Below are positions 8,767-19,890 of a stretch of DNA of 64,000 nt, piece by piece; the stretch's first letter is position 1, and each line of letters opens with the position of its first letter. The position numbers were made by a program, and so were the translations under genes. The DNA comes from Pseudomonas sp. PA15(2017) (GTDB lineage Bacteria > Pseudomonadota > Gammaproteobacteria > Pseudomonadales > Pseudomonadaceae), in the NCBI RefSeq assembly GCF_001945395.1, contig NZ_MSXV01000052.1, positions 1 through 64,000 of the forward strand, given 5' to 3'. The notes under the pieces are model-generated. The model saw only the letters and a list, made by a program, of their open reading frames with translations, was not told where the DNA came from and made no database searches.

Positions 8767-9522
8767 TCACAAGTAATTATTGGTCATCTCGTCGATGAAG
8801 CCGTCATTGCGCATTTCGTCGAGCGCCTTCTGCAGGCGCTGCACCACCTCGTCCGGGGTGTCCTTGTTCAAGGCCAGGTACAGTTCCGCCTCGTTGAACC
8901 GCAGCACGGTATTGAGCCCCGAGACGCCCTCCTGCTTGGCCAGATAGCGGCCGACCGGGTCGGTGGTGGCCCACAGGTCGATCTTGCCGCCGGTAAGCTT
9001 CTTGACGTTCTCCTGGTCACGCAGCGCGTTGACCGGCGCCAGGCCCTGGCTCTCCAGATGCTGGCTCACCGCATCGTTCTTGTAGGCACCGATGGTGTAC
9101 TGGCCCGCATCCTTGAGACTCTTCACGGTCATTTCGTTGCCTGGCGCCGAGAGCAGCACCCAGCCGGTCTTGGCCAGCGGGCCGACCCATTTGAACAGCG
9201 GCTGGCGCTCGGGCGTGAAGGTGGTGGAGAACAGCCCGTAGTTGGGCTTGTCGAGGGTCAGCTTGTAGAGGCGATCCCAGGGGAAGCGCAGGGTCAGGCT
9301 GTACTTGATGCCGGCACGCTTGAACATCTCACGGACGATCTCGGCATTGATGCCATCGATGCCGTCGTCACGGGCGAAGTTCTTGTCGTCCACCGCCATG
9401 TTGAACGGCGGGAAGTTCTCGGTCAGCAATACCATCTTGTAGTCGGCTGGCAGCTCGGCCCTGGCCGTACAGGCGATCAAGGTAAGCCCAAGTAGTGCAA
9501 TGCTCTTCAAACTGCTCAACAT
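8767..9522 (-). CDS. Periplasmic solute-binding protein, family 3 (copy 1)
   Basis: The 251-residue protein has a signal peptide (MLSSLKSIALLGLTLIACTARA) and a family-3 extracellular solute-binding domain (LLTENFPPFNMAV, DGIDGINAEIVREMFKRAGI, ETMTVK-like lobe, DLWATTDPVGRYLAKQEGVSGL). Proteins of this type bind amino acids or related ligands. No ABC permease or ATPase gene is next to it. Its neighbour 9700-10455 is a close paralogue, aligned throughout. Start set at 9522 behind GGGGACG; an upstream in-frame start would precede the signal peptide. Confidence 0.85.
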   Translation of the reverse strand: MLSSLKSIALLGLTLIACTARAELPADYKMVLLTENFPPFNMAVDDKNFARDDGIDGINAEIVREMFKRAGIKYSLTLRFPWDRLYKLTLDKPNYGLFSTTFTPERQPLFKWVGPLAKTGWVLLSAPGNEMTVKSLKDAGQYTIGAYKNDAVSQHLESQGLAPVNALRDQENVKKLTGGKIDLWATTDPVGRYLAKQEGVSGLNTVLRFNEAELYLALNKDTPDEVVQRLQKALDEMRNDGFIDEMTNNYL

Positions 9523-9699
9523 CTGTCGTCCCCGCCACGTGGTTATGATTATGGTTGGCGGCCTCCTGCCGAACTTCGCACCACCACCGTCCTGGCAATG
9601 GCTGCCGTGCGCACAAGGCACACGGCAGCAGAACGCCGAATCATCGCCACGCCAGCGCTCCCTCAGCGCCTCGACGTGCCCCTCATACGACTTTCAGGG

Positions 9700-10455
9700 C
9701 TAAAGATAGCTGTTGAGAATGCTGTCGACGATCCCCTCAGCGCGCATCTTGTCCAGTTCCGACTGCAGCTTCTGTACCACCTCGTCCGGGGTGTCCTTGT
9801 TCAGCGCCAGATAGAGCTGCGCGCTATTGAAACGCAGCACGGTCTTCAGGCCGCTGACACCTTCCTGGCGCGCCAGGTAACGCCCTGCCGGGTCACCGGT
9901 GGCCCACAGATCGATCTGCCCGGCCATCAGCTTCTTGGCATTCTCCTGGTCACGCAGCGAGGCCACGGGCTGCAGGCCTTCCTTTTCGAGGTGCTCGGCG
10001 ATGGCGTCGCCTTTGTAGGCGCCAATCCGATATTGCTTGGCCTGCTGCAGGTTCTTGACCACCAGCTTGCTGTCACCGCGTGCCAGCAGCACCCAGTCGT
10101 CCGGACCGATGGGGCCGACCCACTTGAACAGCGCCTCGCGCTCGGGCAGCCGCGCGGTCACGAACACGCCGTAGCCGGGCTTCTCGAGGGCGAGCTTGTA
10201 GATGCGATCCCAGGGGAAGCGCAGGGTGAGGCTGTACTTGATGTCAGCGCGCTTGAACATTTCGCGCACCACGTCGACGGCGATCCCGTCGATGCTGTCT
10301 TCCTGGGCGAAGTTCTTGCCATTGATCGCCATGTTGTACGGCGGGAAGTTTTCCGTCAGCAACACCACGTTGTAGTTCGGGTCGATTTCGGCGCGCGCCA
10401 CCGATGCCATCAAGAGCAGGGCACTTGCCGCTGCCAACCACAGACGTTTGCACAT
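9700..10455 (-). CDS. Periplasmic solute-binding protein, family 3 (copy 2)
   Basis: The 251-residue product has a signal peptide (cleavage near ASVARA) and the same family-3 binding domain as the gene at 8767-9522. Shared segments include VVLLTENFPPYNMAI, YSLTLRFPWDRIYKL and LYLALNKDTPDEVVQKLQ. The two look like a tandem duplication that has diverged. The 177-bp spacer between them has no clear terminator. Ligand unknown. Confidence 0.85.
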   Translation of the reverse strand: MCKRLWLAAASALLLMASVARAEIDPNYNVVLLTENFPPYNMAINGKNFAQEDSIDGIAVDVVREMFKRADIKYSLTLRFPWDRIYKLALEKPGYGVFVTARLPEREALFKWVGPIGPDDWVLLARGDSKLVVKNLQQAKQYRIGAYKGDAIAEHLEKEGLQPVASLRDQENAKKLMAGQIDLWATGDPAGRYLARQEGVSGLKTVLRFNSAQLYLALNKDTPDEVVQKLQSELDKMRAEGIVDSILNSYL

Positions 10456-10658
10456 GTACTGGACTACCTGTCATTCGAAGCGTTGACGGGCGGCCGGAAA
10501 GGTAGCGCCCGGCGTGACCGGGCGTCTGGGCAGAAACAGCGAGCTAGACGCTCTGGCTTGACCCGATCCTTGTCACACGGGTGCTAGCTTAGCGCCATTA
10601 GCGGGCATCCAAAAGGCCAATTGCACCAGCTTGGGCGCAACGCTCACGATGCGGCGGC

Positions 10659-11429
10659 TCAACGCACCACGATACCGCGGCTGGCCATGTAGGCCTTTGC
10701 CTCGGGCACGGTGTACTCGCCGAAGTGGAAGATGCTCGCCGCCAGCACCGCGGCGGCCTTGCCTTCGATGATGCCGTCGGCCAAGTGCTGCAGGTTGCCG
10801 ACGCCGCCGGAGGCGATCACCGGGATGCCCACCGCTTCGCTGATGGCACGGGTCACGCCAAGGTCGTAGCCGCTCTTCACGCCGTCCTGATCCATGCTGG
10901 TGAGCAGGATCTCGCCAGCGCCCAGGCCTTCCATCTTCATCGCCCACTGCACGGCATCGAGGCCGGTCGGCTTGCGGCCACCGTGGGTGAAGATTTCCCA
11001 GCGTGGCGCCTCGCCCGGGCCGGACACCTTCTTGGCGTCGATGGCCACGACGATGCACTGCGAGCCGAAGCGCGAGGCCGCCTCGCCGACGAACTCGGGG
11101 GTGAACACCGCAGCGGTATTGATCGACACCTTGTCGGCACCGGCATTGAGCAGGTTGCGGATGTCCGCCACGCTGCGCACGCCACCGCCCACGGTCAGCG
11201 GGATGAACACCTGGCTGGCCATGCGCTCGACGGTGTGCAGCGTGGTATCGCGGCCATCGACGCTGGCGGTGATGTCCAGGAAGGTGATCTCGTCGGCGCC
11301 CTGCTCGTCGTAGCGACGGGCGATTTCCACCGGGTCGCCGGCATCGCGGATGTTCTCGAACTTGACACCCTTGACCACGCGGCCGTTGTCCACGTCCAGG
11401 CAAGGAATGATGCGTTTGGCCAATGCCAT
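10659..11429 (-). CDS. hisF: Imidazole glycerol phosphate synthase, cyclase subunit HisF
   Basis: The 256-residue (beta/alpha)8 barrel starts with [13 protein letters not shown] and has the catalytic Asp of [14 protein letters not shown] and that of [10 protein letters not shown]. HisF joins ammonia from HisH to PRFAR to make imidazole glycerol phosphate and AICAR. An upstream in-frame Met exists, but the family start is at MALAKR. Belongs to a reverse-strand set hisB-hisH-DUF2164-hisA-hisF. Confidence 0.97.
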   Translation of the reverse strand: MALAKRIIPCLDVDNGRVVKGVKFENIRDAGDPVEIARRYDEQGADEITFLDITASVDGRDTTLHTVERMASQVFIPLTVGGGVRSVADIRNLLNAGADKVSINTAAVFTPEFVGEAASRFGSQCIVVAIDAKKVSGPGEAPRWEIFTHGGRKPTGLDAVQWAMKMEGLGAGEILLTSMDQDGVKSGYDLGVTRAISEAVGIPVIASGGVGNLQHLADGIIEGKAAAVLAASIFHFGEYTVPEAKAYMASRGIVVR

Positions 11430-11500
11430 GCTTTTTCTCCGAAAAAGAGCTGCAAGCTGCAAGCCTCAGGCTTCAAGCAGAAGCCTGAGCGGGCAGCGCT

Positions 11501-12259
11501 TTATCTTGCTGCTTGTGGCTTGCCGCTTGTCGCTGCATCGCACAATGCCTGCGCTTCAGCCACGTCCAGAGTGCCTTCGTAGATCGCGCGGCCGGTGATG
11601 GCGCCGACGATGCCTGGCGAGCGGGCCAGCAACAGCTTCTCGATATCGCCCAGGTTGTGGATGCCGCCGGAGGCGATCACCGGGATGCTGCTGGCAGCGG
11701 CCAGGGCAGCGGTGGCCTCGACGTTGCAGCCCTGCATCATGCCGTCCTTGGCGATATCGGTGTAGACGATCGCCGAGACGCCGTCGGCCTCGAAGCGCCT
11801 GGCCAGATCGGTGGCCTGCACGGTGCTGACTTCAGCCCAGCCGTCGGTGGCGACGAAGCCATCCTTGGCGTCCAGGCCGACGATGACCTTGCCCGGGAAG
11901 GCCTTGCAGGCGTCGGTGACGAACTGCGGATCCTTGACGGCCTTGGTGCCGATGATCACGTAGCTGACGCCGGCCTTGACGTAGTGCTCGATGGTTTCCA
12001 GCGACCGGATGCCGCCGCCGATCTGGATCGGCAGGTTCGGGTAGCGCTTGGCGATGGCGGTAACCACTTCACCATTGACCGGCTGGCCCTCGAAGGCGCC
12101 GTTGAGGTCGACCAGGTGCAGACGACGGCAGCCGCCCTCGACCCACTTGGCGGCCATGCTCACCGGGTCATCGGAGAACACCGTGGAATCTTCCATGCGG
12201 CCCTGGCGCAGGCGTACGCAGGCGCCGTCCTTGAGGTCGATAGCGGGGATAATCAGCAT
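11501..12259 (-). CDS. hisA: Phosphoribosylformimino-AICAR ribotide isomerase HisA
   Basis: The 252-residue TIM barrel is homologous to HisF. It has [17 protein letters not shown] with the catalytic Asp, and [11 protein letters not shown] with the second catalytic Asp. It isomerises ProFAR to PRFAR, the HisF/HisH substrate. Start placed at MLIIPAIDL; an ATG three codons upstream is also possible. The 71-bp gap to hisF holds an imperfect AGCTGCAAGCTGCAAGC-type repeat. Confidence 0.96.
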   Translation of the reverse strand: MLIIPAIDLKDGACVRLRQGRMEDSTVFSDDPVSMAAKWVEGGCRRLHLVDLNGAFEGQPVNGEVVTAIAKRYPNLPIQIGGGIRSLETIEHYVKAGVSYVIIGTKAVKDPQFVTDACKAFPGKVIVGLDAKDGFVATDGWAEVSTVQATDLARRFEADGVSAIVYTDIAKDGMMQGCNVEATAALAAASSIPVIASGGIHNLGDIEKLLLARSPGIVGAITGRAIYEGTLDVAEAQALCDAATSGKPQAAR

Positions 12260-12298
12260 CTGCAGCACCTTGTCTAGTTCAGCCGGCCGGGGCCGGAA

Positions 12299-12553
12299 TC
12301 AATCTTTCTCGAGCGCCCACAGGTCGACTTCGAGGCTCTCAAAGCGCTCGCGCAGCAAACTGTGCGCATCGGTGATCGCTCGGTTGTAGTAATGCGGGGC
12401 GATGTCGCGCCCGAACAGTTCGAGCAGCTCCAACACCTCGAAGGAGCCCAGCTCCAGCTCGAAACGGTCGCCCAGAAAGCGCTGCAGCTTGTGCACCGCA
12501 TCGCTTTCCTGCTCGGGCGTGAGCGTCAGGATCGGGCTCTTGAGCCGTGCCAT
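12299..12553 (-). CDS. DUF2164 family protein
   Basis: This small acidic protein of 84 residues (MARLKSPILTLTPEQESDAV...) matches the DUF2164 family, which in Pseudomonas often sits within the his cluster. It abuts hisH: its ATG follows the hisH stop codon directly. No catalytic motif is visible and its role in histidine synthesis is unproven. Confidence 0.8.
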   Translation of the reverse strand: MARLKSPILTLTPEQESDAVHKLQRFLGDRFELELGSFEVLELLELFGRDIAPHYYNRAITDAHSLLRERFESLEVDLWALEKD

Positions 12554-13192
12554 CTACCAGCGACCATCCCAGGCGGCGAAGTTCTGCAGCAGCTGCAGGC
12601 CGTGGGTGTGGCTCTTCTCCGGATGGAACTGCACGGCGAAGCGCGAACCATCGGCCAGGGCCGCGGCGAAATCCTTGCCGTAGTGACCACGGCCAACCAC
12701 CTGTTGCGCCTTGGCCGCCTCGATGTAGTAGCTGTGTACGAAGTAGAAGCGCGCCTGCTCGGGGATGTTGTGCCACAGCGGATGCTTGACCGCCTGGCTC
12801 ACCTCGTTCCAGCCCATGTGCGGGACTTTCAGCGGCTCACCGTTCTCGACCATGCTCTTGCCGAAGAAGCGCACCTGGCCGGGGAACAGACCGATGCAGT
12901 CGACGCCGTCGTTCTCTTCGCTGCGCTCGAGCAGCGCCTGCATGCCCACGCAGATACCGAGAAACGGACGATCCTGGCTGACTTCGCGAACCAGCTCGTC
13001 GAAGCCCAGGCGGCGGATCTCGGCCATGCAATCGCGGATCGCGCCGACGCCGGGAAACACCACACGGTCGGCCTCGCGAATCACCTGAGCATCGCTGGTT
13101 ACCAGCACACGGCCGGCGCCTACATGCTCCAGCGCCTTGGACACCGAGTGCAGGTTGCCCATGCCGTAATCGATGACGGCTACCGTCTGCAT
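12554..13192 (-). CDS. hisH: Imidazole glycerol phosphate synthase, glutaminase subunit HisH
   Basis: The 212-residue class I glutamine amidotransferase has the nucleophile Cys in [10 protein letters not shown], and His and Glu in the C-terminal [13 protein letters not shown]. It supplies ammonia to HisF. Its start overlaps the hisB stop (TGATG on the reverse strand), which suggests translational coupling. Confidence 0.97.
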   Translation of the reverse strand: MQTVAVIDYGMGNLHSVSKALEHVGAGRVLVTSDAQVIREADRVVFPGVGAIRDCMAEIRRLGFDELVREVSQDRPFLGICVGMQALLERSEENDGVDCIGLFPGQVRFFGKSMVENGEPLKVPHMGWNEVSQAVKHPLWHNIPEQARFYFVHSYYIEAAKAQQVVGRGHYGKDFAAALADGSRFAVQFHPEKSHTHGLQLLQNFAAWDGRW

Positions 13193-13785
13193 CAGAGCAC
13201 GCCCTTGGTCGATGGCATCTGCCCGGCCATGCGCGGGTCGAGCTCGACCGCCATGCGCAGAGCGCGACCGAAGGCCTTGAACACGGTCTCGATCTGGTGG
13301 TGGGTGTTCACGCCACGCAGGTTATCGATGTGCAGGCTGACCTGGGCATGGTTGACGAAGCCCTGGAAGAACTCCTGGAAAAGGTCGACATCGAAGCCGC
13401 CAACCACCGCACGAGTGAACGGCACGTGCATCTGCAGGCCGGGGCGACCGGAAAAGTCGATCACCACGCGCGACAGCGCTTCGTCCAGCGGCACGTAGGA
13501 GTGGCCGTAACGGGTCATGCCTTTCTTGTCGCCGACGGCCTTGGCAAAGGCCTGGCCGAGGGTGATGCCGACGTCTTCGACGGTGTGGTGATCGTCGATG
13601 TGCAGGTCGCCCTTGCAGAAGATGTCCAGGTCGATCAGGCCATGGCGGGCGATCTGGTCGAGCATGTGCTCGAAGAACGGCACGCCGGTATCGAAGGTGG
13701 CCTTGCCGGTGCCATCCAGATTGATCGAGACCTTGATCTGGGTCTCCAGGGTGTTGCGCTCGACGGATGCCGTACGTTCGGCCAT
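13192..13785 (-). CDS. hisB: Imidazoleglycerol-phosphate dehydratase HisB
   Basis: The 197-residue monofunctional HisB makes imidazole-acetol phosphate. Mn-binding histidine motifs are visible in [24 protein letters not shown] and [15 protein letters not shown]. No phosphatase domain is fused, as is normal in Pseudomonas. Start placed at [12 protein letters not shown]; a longer frame upstream lacks family support. First gene of the his set. Confidence 0.96.
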   Translation of the reverse strand: MAERTASVERNTLETQIKVSINLDGTGKATFDTGVPFFEHMLDQIARHGLIDLDIFCKGDLHIDDHHTVEDVGITLGQAFAKAVGDKKGMTRYGHSYVPLDEALSRVVIDFSGRPGLQMHVPFTRAVVGGFDVDLFQEFFQGFVNHAQVSLHIDNLRGVNTHHQIETVFKAFGRALRMAVELDPRMAGQMPSTKGVL

Positions 13786-13941
13786 CACCTGCTCCACAAA
13801 ATCGTTGGGCGAAAGGGCGAACATTATAGGCTGATAAGCAGCAAAGCTATAAAGCCGTCCGGCAAAAATGCCGCGAAGGCGCAAGCCGCATCACGACGTG
13901 GCAAGACGCTCGCTCCTGCGCCGCCAAATCGCGGGCATAAA

Positions 13942-13976
13942 AAATCCCGCTGACGCACCGGGCGCCAGCGGGATTC
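13942..13976. terminator. Terminator between the MFS gene and hisB
   Basis: AAATCCCGCTG pairs with CAGCGGGATT around a GC-rich loop, with A-rich sequence on the left. On the reverse strand it reads as stem plus T-run downstream of the MFS gene. Confidence 0.8.
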
Positions 13977-13992
13977 TCAAGGCATCAGACCG

Positions 13993-15651
13993 TTACTGGA
14001 ACAGTACGGCAGTCTTCTGCAGGGTAATCCAGACACCCCAGGCCAGCGGGATACCCACGGCCAACCAGGCAGCGATCACCAGCGGCTTGCTCGACGGATC
14101 GGCAGCCCACTCCAGTTCGGTAGCGGACGGCTTGGATTTTTCGCCATGGGCGCGCTCGGCGGCCAGCTCTGCCTCGGTCATGAAGTACTTGGGATCCACA
14201 GGGCGGACCAGCAGGTTGCAGATGAAGCCCAGCACCAGCAGGCCAGCGAGGATGTACAGGGTGATGTCGTAAGCGGCAGCGCGCTCGACGCCGATGCTCA
14301 GCTGATACTCACGCAGGTAGTTGACCAGCACCGGACCCAGCACGCCCGCGAAGGCCCAGGCGGTCAGCAGACGACCGTGGATCGCACCGACCATCTGGGT
14401 GCCGAACAGGTCGGCCAGGTAAGCCGGAACGGTCGCGAAACCACCACCGTACATGGACAGGATCAGGCAGAAGGCGAACACGAACAGGGCGATGCTGCCC
14501 AGGTGACCGGTCCACGGCACCAGCGCATACAGGGTGAAGCCCAGCGCGAAGAACACGAAGTAGGTCGCCTTGCGGCCGATCAGGTCGGAGAACGAAGCCC
14601 AGAAGAAGCGGCCACCGATGTTGAACAGGCTCAGCAGGCCGGTGAAGCCGGCCGCGATCGCGGCGATCTGGCCCAGCTGTGCAGCGCTCAGCTCACTGAA
14701 TGGCACGTTCAGGCCGATCAGCTTGCCGCCGAAAACTTCCTGCAGCATGGGCGAGGCCATGCCGATTATGCCGATACCGGCCGAGACGTTCAGGCACAGT
14801 ACGGCCCAGACCAGCCAGAATTGCGGGGTTTTCCACGCGGTGTTCACATGGACGTGGCCCTTGGTGATCATCGCATTGTTGGCCTTGGCAGCCGGAGCGA
14901 CCCAGCCAGCAGGCTTCCAGCCGGTTGGCGGAACGCGGTAGGCCAGTGCGCCACCGACCATGAAGATGAAGTAGATCACCGCCATGACCACGAAGCTCTG
15001 CCATACACCGACGCCAGTTTCGTTGGCGAAGTGGCCCATCAGCGCCGCGGCCAGGGGAGCACCGACCATCGCGCCGCCACCGAAGCCCATGATGGCCATA
15101 CCGGTGGCCATGCCGCGCTTGTCCGGGAACCACTTGATCAGCGTCGACACCGGGGAGATGTAGCCCAGGCCCAGACCGATACCGCCGATCACGCCGGAAC
15201 CGACCCACATCAGCCAGATCTGGTGGGTGTAGATACCTAGCGCGGAGATCAGCAGACCGCCACACCAGCACACGGCCGACACCAGGCCAGCCTTACGCGG
15301 GCCAGCATGTTCCAGCCAGCCACCCCATACGGCAGCCGCACAACCCAGGAACACGAAGAACAGGGTGTAGATCCAGCCCAGCATGGAGATCTGCCAGTCG
15401 CAGTTGCTGGCGAAGATCTGTTCGAAGAAACCAATGTCCGGCGCACACGCGACTGGCGCGGTGATACCAATGGCCTTGGACAGCGGCAGCCAGAATACGG
15501 AGAACCCGTAGGCCATGCCGATGCACAGGTGGATGGCGAGGGCAGCTGGCGGAACCAGCCAGCGGTTGAAACCGGGCTTAGCGATGATGCGTTCCTTAGA
15601 CAGGAAAGCAGGCGTCGCTGAAGCACCGTTTTGCACGGTGGCGTCAGTCAT
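13993..15651 (-). CDS. OFA-family MFS transporter (oxalate/formate antiporter type)
   Basis: The 552-residue inner-membrane protein has about 12 hydrophobic helices, with MFS loop motifs in WFPDKRGMATGMAIMGFGGG and ASFSDLIGRKATYF. The insert with two Cys (PVACAPDIGF and FASNCDWQISML) between helices 1 and 2 is unusual and may be a periplasmic loop. OFA members exchange small carboxylates, but the substrate here cannot be told from sequence. A single-gene transcript on the reverse strand. Confidence 0.85.
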   Translation of the reverse strand: MTDATVQNGASATPAFLSKERIIAKPGFNRWLVPPAALAIHLCIGMAYGFSVFWLPLSKAIGITAPVACAPDIGFFEQIFASNCDWQISMLGWIYTLFFVFLGCAAAVWGGWLEHAGPRKAGLVSAVCWCGGLLISALGIYTHQIWLMWVGSGVIGGIGLGLGYISPVSTLIKWFPDKRGMATGMAIMGFGGGAMVGAPLAAALMGHFANETGVGVWQSFVVMAVIYFIFMVGGALAYRVPPTGWKPAGWVAPAAKANNAMITKGHVHVNTAWKTPQFWLVWAVLCLNVSAGIGIIGMASPMLQEVFGGKLIGLNVPFSELSAAQLGQIAAIAAGFTGLLSLFNIGGRFFWASFSDLIGRKATYFVFFALGFTLYALVPWTGHLGSIALFVFAFCLILSMYGGGFATVPAYLADLFGTQMVGAIHGRLLTAWAFAGVLGPVLVNYLREYQLSIGVERAAAYDITLYILAGLLVLGFICNLLVRPVDPKYFMTEAELAAERAHGEKSKPSATELEWAADPSSKPLVIAAWLAVGIPLAWGVWITLQKTAVLFQ

Positions 15652-16235
15652 GTTTTCTTCTCTGATTAGGTTGGCAAACAGGTATTTACTGGCGACGCAT
15701 CAACGAGAAGCGCCTCCAAACAACAAGTGAGTACGGGGAGAATCCATTTGCTCTAGCTGACCGCTAGCTCCCCCGCGGCATTGTGTCACATCGCCATAGT
15801 GATTGCGCAACCTTCCAGGTCGCTCTTTTATGGATCTGTCGCCCATTTCTCACCTTTGCCTACCGCTTTTGGCGACGACCGGTCATCGGTCCACCGTACC
15901 AACGCACGCTGGCCACTCCGCCGCGAGCACGCACCTAGCGACTGGCCATGACGATTGCATTGCGCAAAGCCGGGTTGCGCCACCAGGAGACAGAAACATC
16001 ATTGGCCCCCAGGCATTGGGGCTGGCGTGCACCGCCAAGGCGCGAAGATTTTGTGCTGCAAACGGCCGCCGATCGTGGTCTACCTGAACGGGTGAATCCA
16101 TTCGGCGGCAAAGCACCAGGGCTGACAGCCAGCCTGGCCATCGTCGAACACGTTGCCCGAAGCCTTTAGCCGCGGGTGCGCCGTGGGCGTTATACTCGCG
16201 GATTCCAATTTCTCGTCACTGCATAGGACTCGTCC
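15652..16235. other. 584-bp spacer between MFS gene and asmA-like gene
   Basis: The spacer holds the divergent promoter regions. A TATACT box at 16192-16197 may be a -10 element for the forward gene. Open frames of 70-95 codons occur on both strands but have no ribosome-binding site or recognisable domain, so I call none of them. Confidence 0.4.
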
Positions 16236-18467
16236 ATGAAAGCGCTCGGCAAAATCCTGGGTCTGTTCTTCCTCGGACTACTGCTGATCATCGTGGCGTT
16301 GGGCTTTGCCCTGACTCACCTGTTCGACCCCAACGATTACAAGGATGAAATCCGCCAACTGGCGCGGGACAAGGCCAACCTCGAGCTGACGCTCAACGGC
16401 GATATCGGCTGGAGCCTGTTCCCCTGGCTGGGCCTGGAGCTGACCGACGCCACCCTGGCCAGCGCCAGCACACCGGACAAACCGTTCGCCAATCTGCGCC
16501 TGCTCGGCCTGTCGGTGCGTGTATTGCCGCTGCTGCGCAAGGAAGTGCAGATGAGCGACATCCGGGTCGACGGCCTTAACCTTGACCTGCAGCGCGACGA
16601 AAAGGGCCACGGCAACTGGGAAGACGTCGGCCGCCCGGCCGCCAAACCGGGCGAAACACCAGCCGAGCAGACTGCCGGCAATGATGCACCGCAGTCGCCA
16701 GGCGAGCCCGCCCAGGAAAGCCCAGGCCAGCCGATCAAACTGGACATCGACAGCCTGATCGTCAACGGCGCCCGGGTGGATTACCGCGATGCCCAGAAGG
16801 GCCAGCAGTTCAGCGCCGAGAGCATCCAGCTCACCACCGGCGCGATCCGCGAAGGCGCTGGCGTGCCGATCAAGCTTAGCGCCTTCTTCGGCAGCAACAA
16901 GCCGGTGATGCGCGCGCGCACCGAACTGCAGGGCGAGCTGCGCTTCGACCGCGTTCTGAAGCGCTACCAGCTCGAAGATGCACGCCTGTCCGGCGAGGCG
17001 TCCGGCGAGCCGTTCAATGGCCAGACGCTGACCTATGCGGCCCAGGGCCAGCTGCTGGTCGACCTGGCGGCGCAGGTCGCCGAATGGAACGGCCTGAAAT
17101 TGTCGGCCAACCAACTGCGCGCCCTCGGCGAAGTGAAGGTGCGTGACCTGCAGAGCGAGCCAAAGCTGTCCGGCGGCCTGTCCGTGGCGCCGGTCAACCT
17201 GCGCGAGTTCCTCGCCAGCCTCGGCCAGAAGCTGCCGCCGATGAGCGACGAGAAAACCCTATCGCAATTCGAGCTGGTCACCCAACTGGGGGGTACAGCC
17301 AACAGCCTGTCGCTGAACGAGCTGACCCTCAAGCTCGACGACAGCACCTTCACCGGCAAGCTCGCCGTGGCCGACTTCGCCAAGCAGGCACTGCGCGTGC
17401 AGCTCAAAGGCGACAAGCTCGACCTCGACCGCTACCTGCCGCCCGCCGGCAAGGACAAGAAAGACGCCGACTCGGCACGCAAGGCCGAGGTACGTGAAAC
17501 CGTCGCCAACGCCGGCCAGGCCGGCACCACGCCAGTGCCCAACGCACCAACTCAGCAAGCCTGGAGTTCCAGCGAGGTGCTGCCGATCGCGACCCTGCGC
17601 AAACTCGATGTGCAGGCCAACCTGACCCTTGACCAGCTGACCCTGCAGAAGCAGGCGCTCAGCAACGTCAGCCTCAAGGCTCGCGGCCAGGGCGGCGCAC
17701 TGAACCTGGAAGAGCTGCGCGGCAAGCTCGGCAACGGCAGCTTCGCCATCAAGGCCGACGCCGACGTGCGCCCCGCCGTGCCGGTGCTCAGCCTGCACAC
17801 TCAACTGAGCGGCATTCCGGTGGAGCCGTTCCTCAAGGACGAACAGCGCCCTTCCCCTCTTAAAGGCCTGCTCGACCTGAACAGCGACCTGACCACCAGC
17901 GGCAACAGCCAGAAAGCCTGGATCGACGCCCTCAATGGCACCGCCAGCTTCATGCTCAAGGATGGTGTGCTGGTCGACGCCAATCTGGAGCAGCAACTGT
18001 GCCGCGGTATCTCCACCCTCAACCGCAAACAGTTGAGCGGCGAGCCGCGCAGCAAGGACACGCCCTTCGAACGCCTGCAAGGCAGCCTGAGCATCCGCAA
18101 CGGCGTGGCCAACAACCCCGACCTGCAGGCCCGCATCCCTGGCCTGAGCGTGGCCGGTAATGGTGACGTCGACCTGCGCGTATTGGGCCTGGACTACCGC
18201 GTCGGCATCACCATCGAAGGCGACCAGCGCGAGATGCCGGACCCAGCTTGCGAGATCAACCGCCGCTACGTCGGCATCGCCTGGCCGCTGCACTGCCGCG
18301 GCCCGCTGGAGCTGGGCGCCAAGGCCTGCCGCCTGGATCAGGACGGCATGGGCAAGGTGGCCGCCAGGCTGGCCGGCGATCGCATCAACGAAAAACTCGA
18401 AGAAAAGCTCGGCGACAAGGTCAGCCCGGAACTCAAAGACGCACTCAAGGGCCTGTTCAAGCGATGA
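16236..18467 (+). CDS. AsmA family protein
   Basis: The 743-residue protein has an N-terminal transmembrane helix (about 5-27, [19 protein letters not shown]), the AsmA N-terminal signature ([26 protein letters not shown]) and a C-terminal AsmA domain ([27 protein letters not shown]). AsmA-like proteins are large periplasmic beta-groove proteins linked to phospholipid transport to the outer membrane. A low-complexity linker of about 30 residues ([20 protein letters not shown]) lies near residue 140. The stop overlaps the mutY start (ATGA). Confidence 0.92.
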   Translation: MKALGKILGLFFLGLLLIIVALGFALTHLFDPNDYKDEIRQLARDKANLELTLNGDIGWSLFPWLGLELTDATLASASTPDKPFANLRLLGLSVRVLPLLRKEVQMSDIRVDGLNLDLQRDEKGHGNWEDVGRPAAKPGETPAEQTAGNDAPQSPGEPAQESPGQPIKLDIDSLIVNGARVDYRDAQKGQQFSAESIQLTTGAIREGAGVPIKLSAFFGSNKPVMRARTELQGELRFDRVLKRYQLEDARLSGEASGEPFNGQTLTYAAQGQLLVDLAAQVAEWNGLKLSANQLRALGEVKVRDLQSEPKLSGGLSVAPVNLREFLASLGQKLPPMSDEKTLSQFELVTQLGGTANSLSLNELTLKLDDSTFTGKLAVADFAKQALRVQLKGDKLDLDRYLPPAGKDKKDADSARKAEVRETVANAGQAGTTPVPNAPTQQAWSSSEVLPIATLRKLDVQANLTLDQLTLQKQALSNVSLKARGQGGALNLEELRGKLGNGSFAIKADADVRPAVPVLSLHTQLSGIPVEPFLKDEQRPSPLKGLLDLNSDLTTSGNSQKAWIDALNGTASFMLKDGVLVDANLEQQLCRGISTLNRKQLSGEPRSKDTPFERLQGSLSIRNGVANNPDLQARIPGLSVAGNGDVDLRVLGLDYRVGITIEGDQREMPDPACEINRRYVGIAWPLHCRGPLELGAKACRLDQDGMGKVAARLAGDRINEKLEEKLGDKVSPELKDALKGLFKR

Positions 18468-19531
18468 CCCCCGAGCAATTCTCCAGCGCCGTACTGCGCT
18501 GGTACGACGCGCACGGCCGCAAGGATCTGCCCTGGCAGCAGAACATCACGCCCTACCGCGTGTGGGTCTCGGAGATCATGCTGCAGCAGACCCAGGTCAG
18601 CACCGTGCTCGGCTACTTCGACCGTTTCATGGCCGCCCTGCCGACCGTGCGCGACCTGGCCGAAGCGCCGGAAGACGAAGTGCTGCACCTATGGACCGGC
18701 CTGGGTTACTACACCCGCGCCCGCAACCTGCAGAAGACCGCGCAGATCATCATGGCCGAGCACGGCGGCGAATTCCCGCGCAGCGTCGAAGCCCTCACCG
18801 AACTACCCGGCATCGGCCGCTCGACGGCAGGCGCCATCGCCAGCCTGAGCATGGGCCTGCGCGCGCCGATTCTCGACGGCAACGTCAAGCGCGTGCTGGC
18901 CCGCTTCGTCGCCCAGGAAGGCTATCCGGGCGAGCCCAAGGTAGCCAAGCAGCTATGGGCCGTGGCCGAGCGCTTCCTGCCCGAGGAGCGCGTCAATCAT
19001 TACACCCAGGCGATGATGGACCTGGGCGCCACGCTCTGCACACGCAGCAAGCCCACCTGCCTGCTCTGCCCTGTGCAGAGCGGCTGCGAGGCGCACCTGC
19101 TCGGCCTGGAGATCCGCTACCCGGTGGCCAAGCCGCGCAAGGAACTGCCGCAGAAACGCGCCCTGATGCCCATGCTGGTCAGCCGCGACGGCGCCGTGCT
19201 GCTCTACCGGCGGCCTTCCACCGGGCTCTGGGGCGGTTTGTGGAGCCTGCCGGAACTCGATGACCTCGACGCCCTGGACGCACTTGCTGCACAGCACCAG
19301 CTACGTCTTGGCGAGCGCCGTCAGCTCGAGCAAATCACCCATACCTTCAGCCACTTCCAACTGTCCATCGACCCCTGGCTGATCGAGGTCGACGGCGTGC
19401 CCGGCTACGTGGCCGAGGCCGACTGGCTCTGGTATAACCTCGCCACCCCGCCGCGCCTGGGCCTCGCCGCCCCGGTCAAGAAGCTGCTCAAACGCGCGGC
19501 CGACGCACTGCATACAGGAGAAATGGCATGA
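18464..19531 (+). CDS. mutY: A/G-specific adenine glycosylase MutY
   Basis: The 355-residue base-excision repair enzyme removes A mispaired with 8-oxoG. It has the HhH-GPD motif with catalytic Asp ([20 protein letters not shown] and [12 protein letters not shown]), the [4Fe-4S] cluster cysteines ([17 protein letters not shown]) and a C-terminal NUDIX-like 8-oxoG recognition domain (about 230-350). It overlaps both neighbours by 4 bp. Confidence 0.97.
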   Translation: MTPEQFSSAVLRWYDAHGRKDLPWQQNITPYRVWVSEIMLQQTQVSTVLGYFDRFMAALPTVRDLAEAPEDEVLHLWTGLGYYTRARNLQKTAQIIMAEHGGEFPRSVEALTELPGIGRSTAGAIASLSMGLRAPILDGNVKRVLARFVAQEGYPGEPKVAKQLWAVAERFLPEERVNHYTQAMMDLGATLCTRSKPTCLLCPVQSGCEAHLLGLEIRYPVAKPRKELPQKRALMPMLVSRDGAVLLYRRPSTGLWGGLWSLPELDDLDALDALAAQHQLRLGERRQLEQITHTFSHFQLSIDPWLIEVDGVPGYVAEADWLWYNLATPPRLGLAAPVKKLLKRAADALHTGEMA

Positions 19532-19800
19532 CCCGCACCGTGATGTGCCGCAAGCACAAACAGCAACTCCCCGGCCTCGACCGCGCGCCCTACCCTGGCG
19601 CCAAGGGCGAAGACATCTTCCAGAACGTCTCCAGGCAAGCCTGGGACGAATGGCAGAAGCACCAGACCCTGCTGATCAACGAGCGTCGCCTGAACATGAT
19701 GAACGCCGAAGACCGCAAATTCCTGCAGGCCGAGATGGACAAGTTCCTCTCCGGCGAGGATTACGCCCAGGCCGAAGGCTACGTGCCGCCTAGCGAATAA
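19528..19800 (+). CDS. yggX: Probable Fe(2+)-trafficking protein YggX
   Basis: The 90-residue product starts [19 protein letters not shown] with the conserved N-terminal Cys and ends with the [17 protein letters not shown] motif. YggX protects Fe-S enzymes from oxidative damage. Its coupling to mutY by a 4-bp overlap joins two oxidative-stress genes, an arrangement common in gammaproteobacteria. Confidence 0.95.
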   Translation: MTRTVMCRKHKQQLPGLDRAPYPGAKGEDIFQNVSRQAWDEWQKHQTLLINERRLNMMNAEDRKFLQAEMDKFLSGEDYAQAEGYVPPSE

Positions 19801-19851
19801 GCGGCCTGAGACGTAAGCGCCCGGAATATTTAAATATTTTCCAAAAAAGGT

Positions 19852-19880
19852 TTGACACCCCAAGGCTAAAACCGTTTAAT
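19852..19880 (+). promoter_or_regulatory. Sigma-70 promoter of tRNA-Phe
   Basis: A consensus -35 TTGACA (19852-19857) is separated by exactly 17 bp from TTTAAT (19875-19880). This would start transcription a few bases before the tRNA at 19891. Confidence 0.75.
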
Positions 19881-19890
19881 ACGCGCCGTT

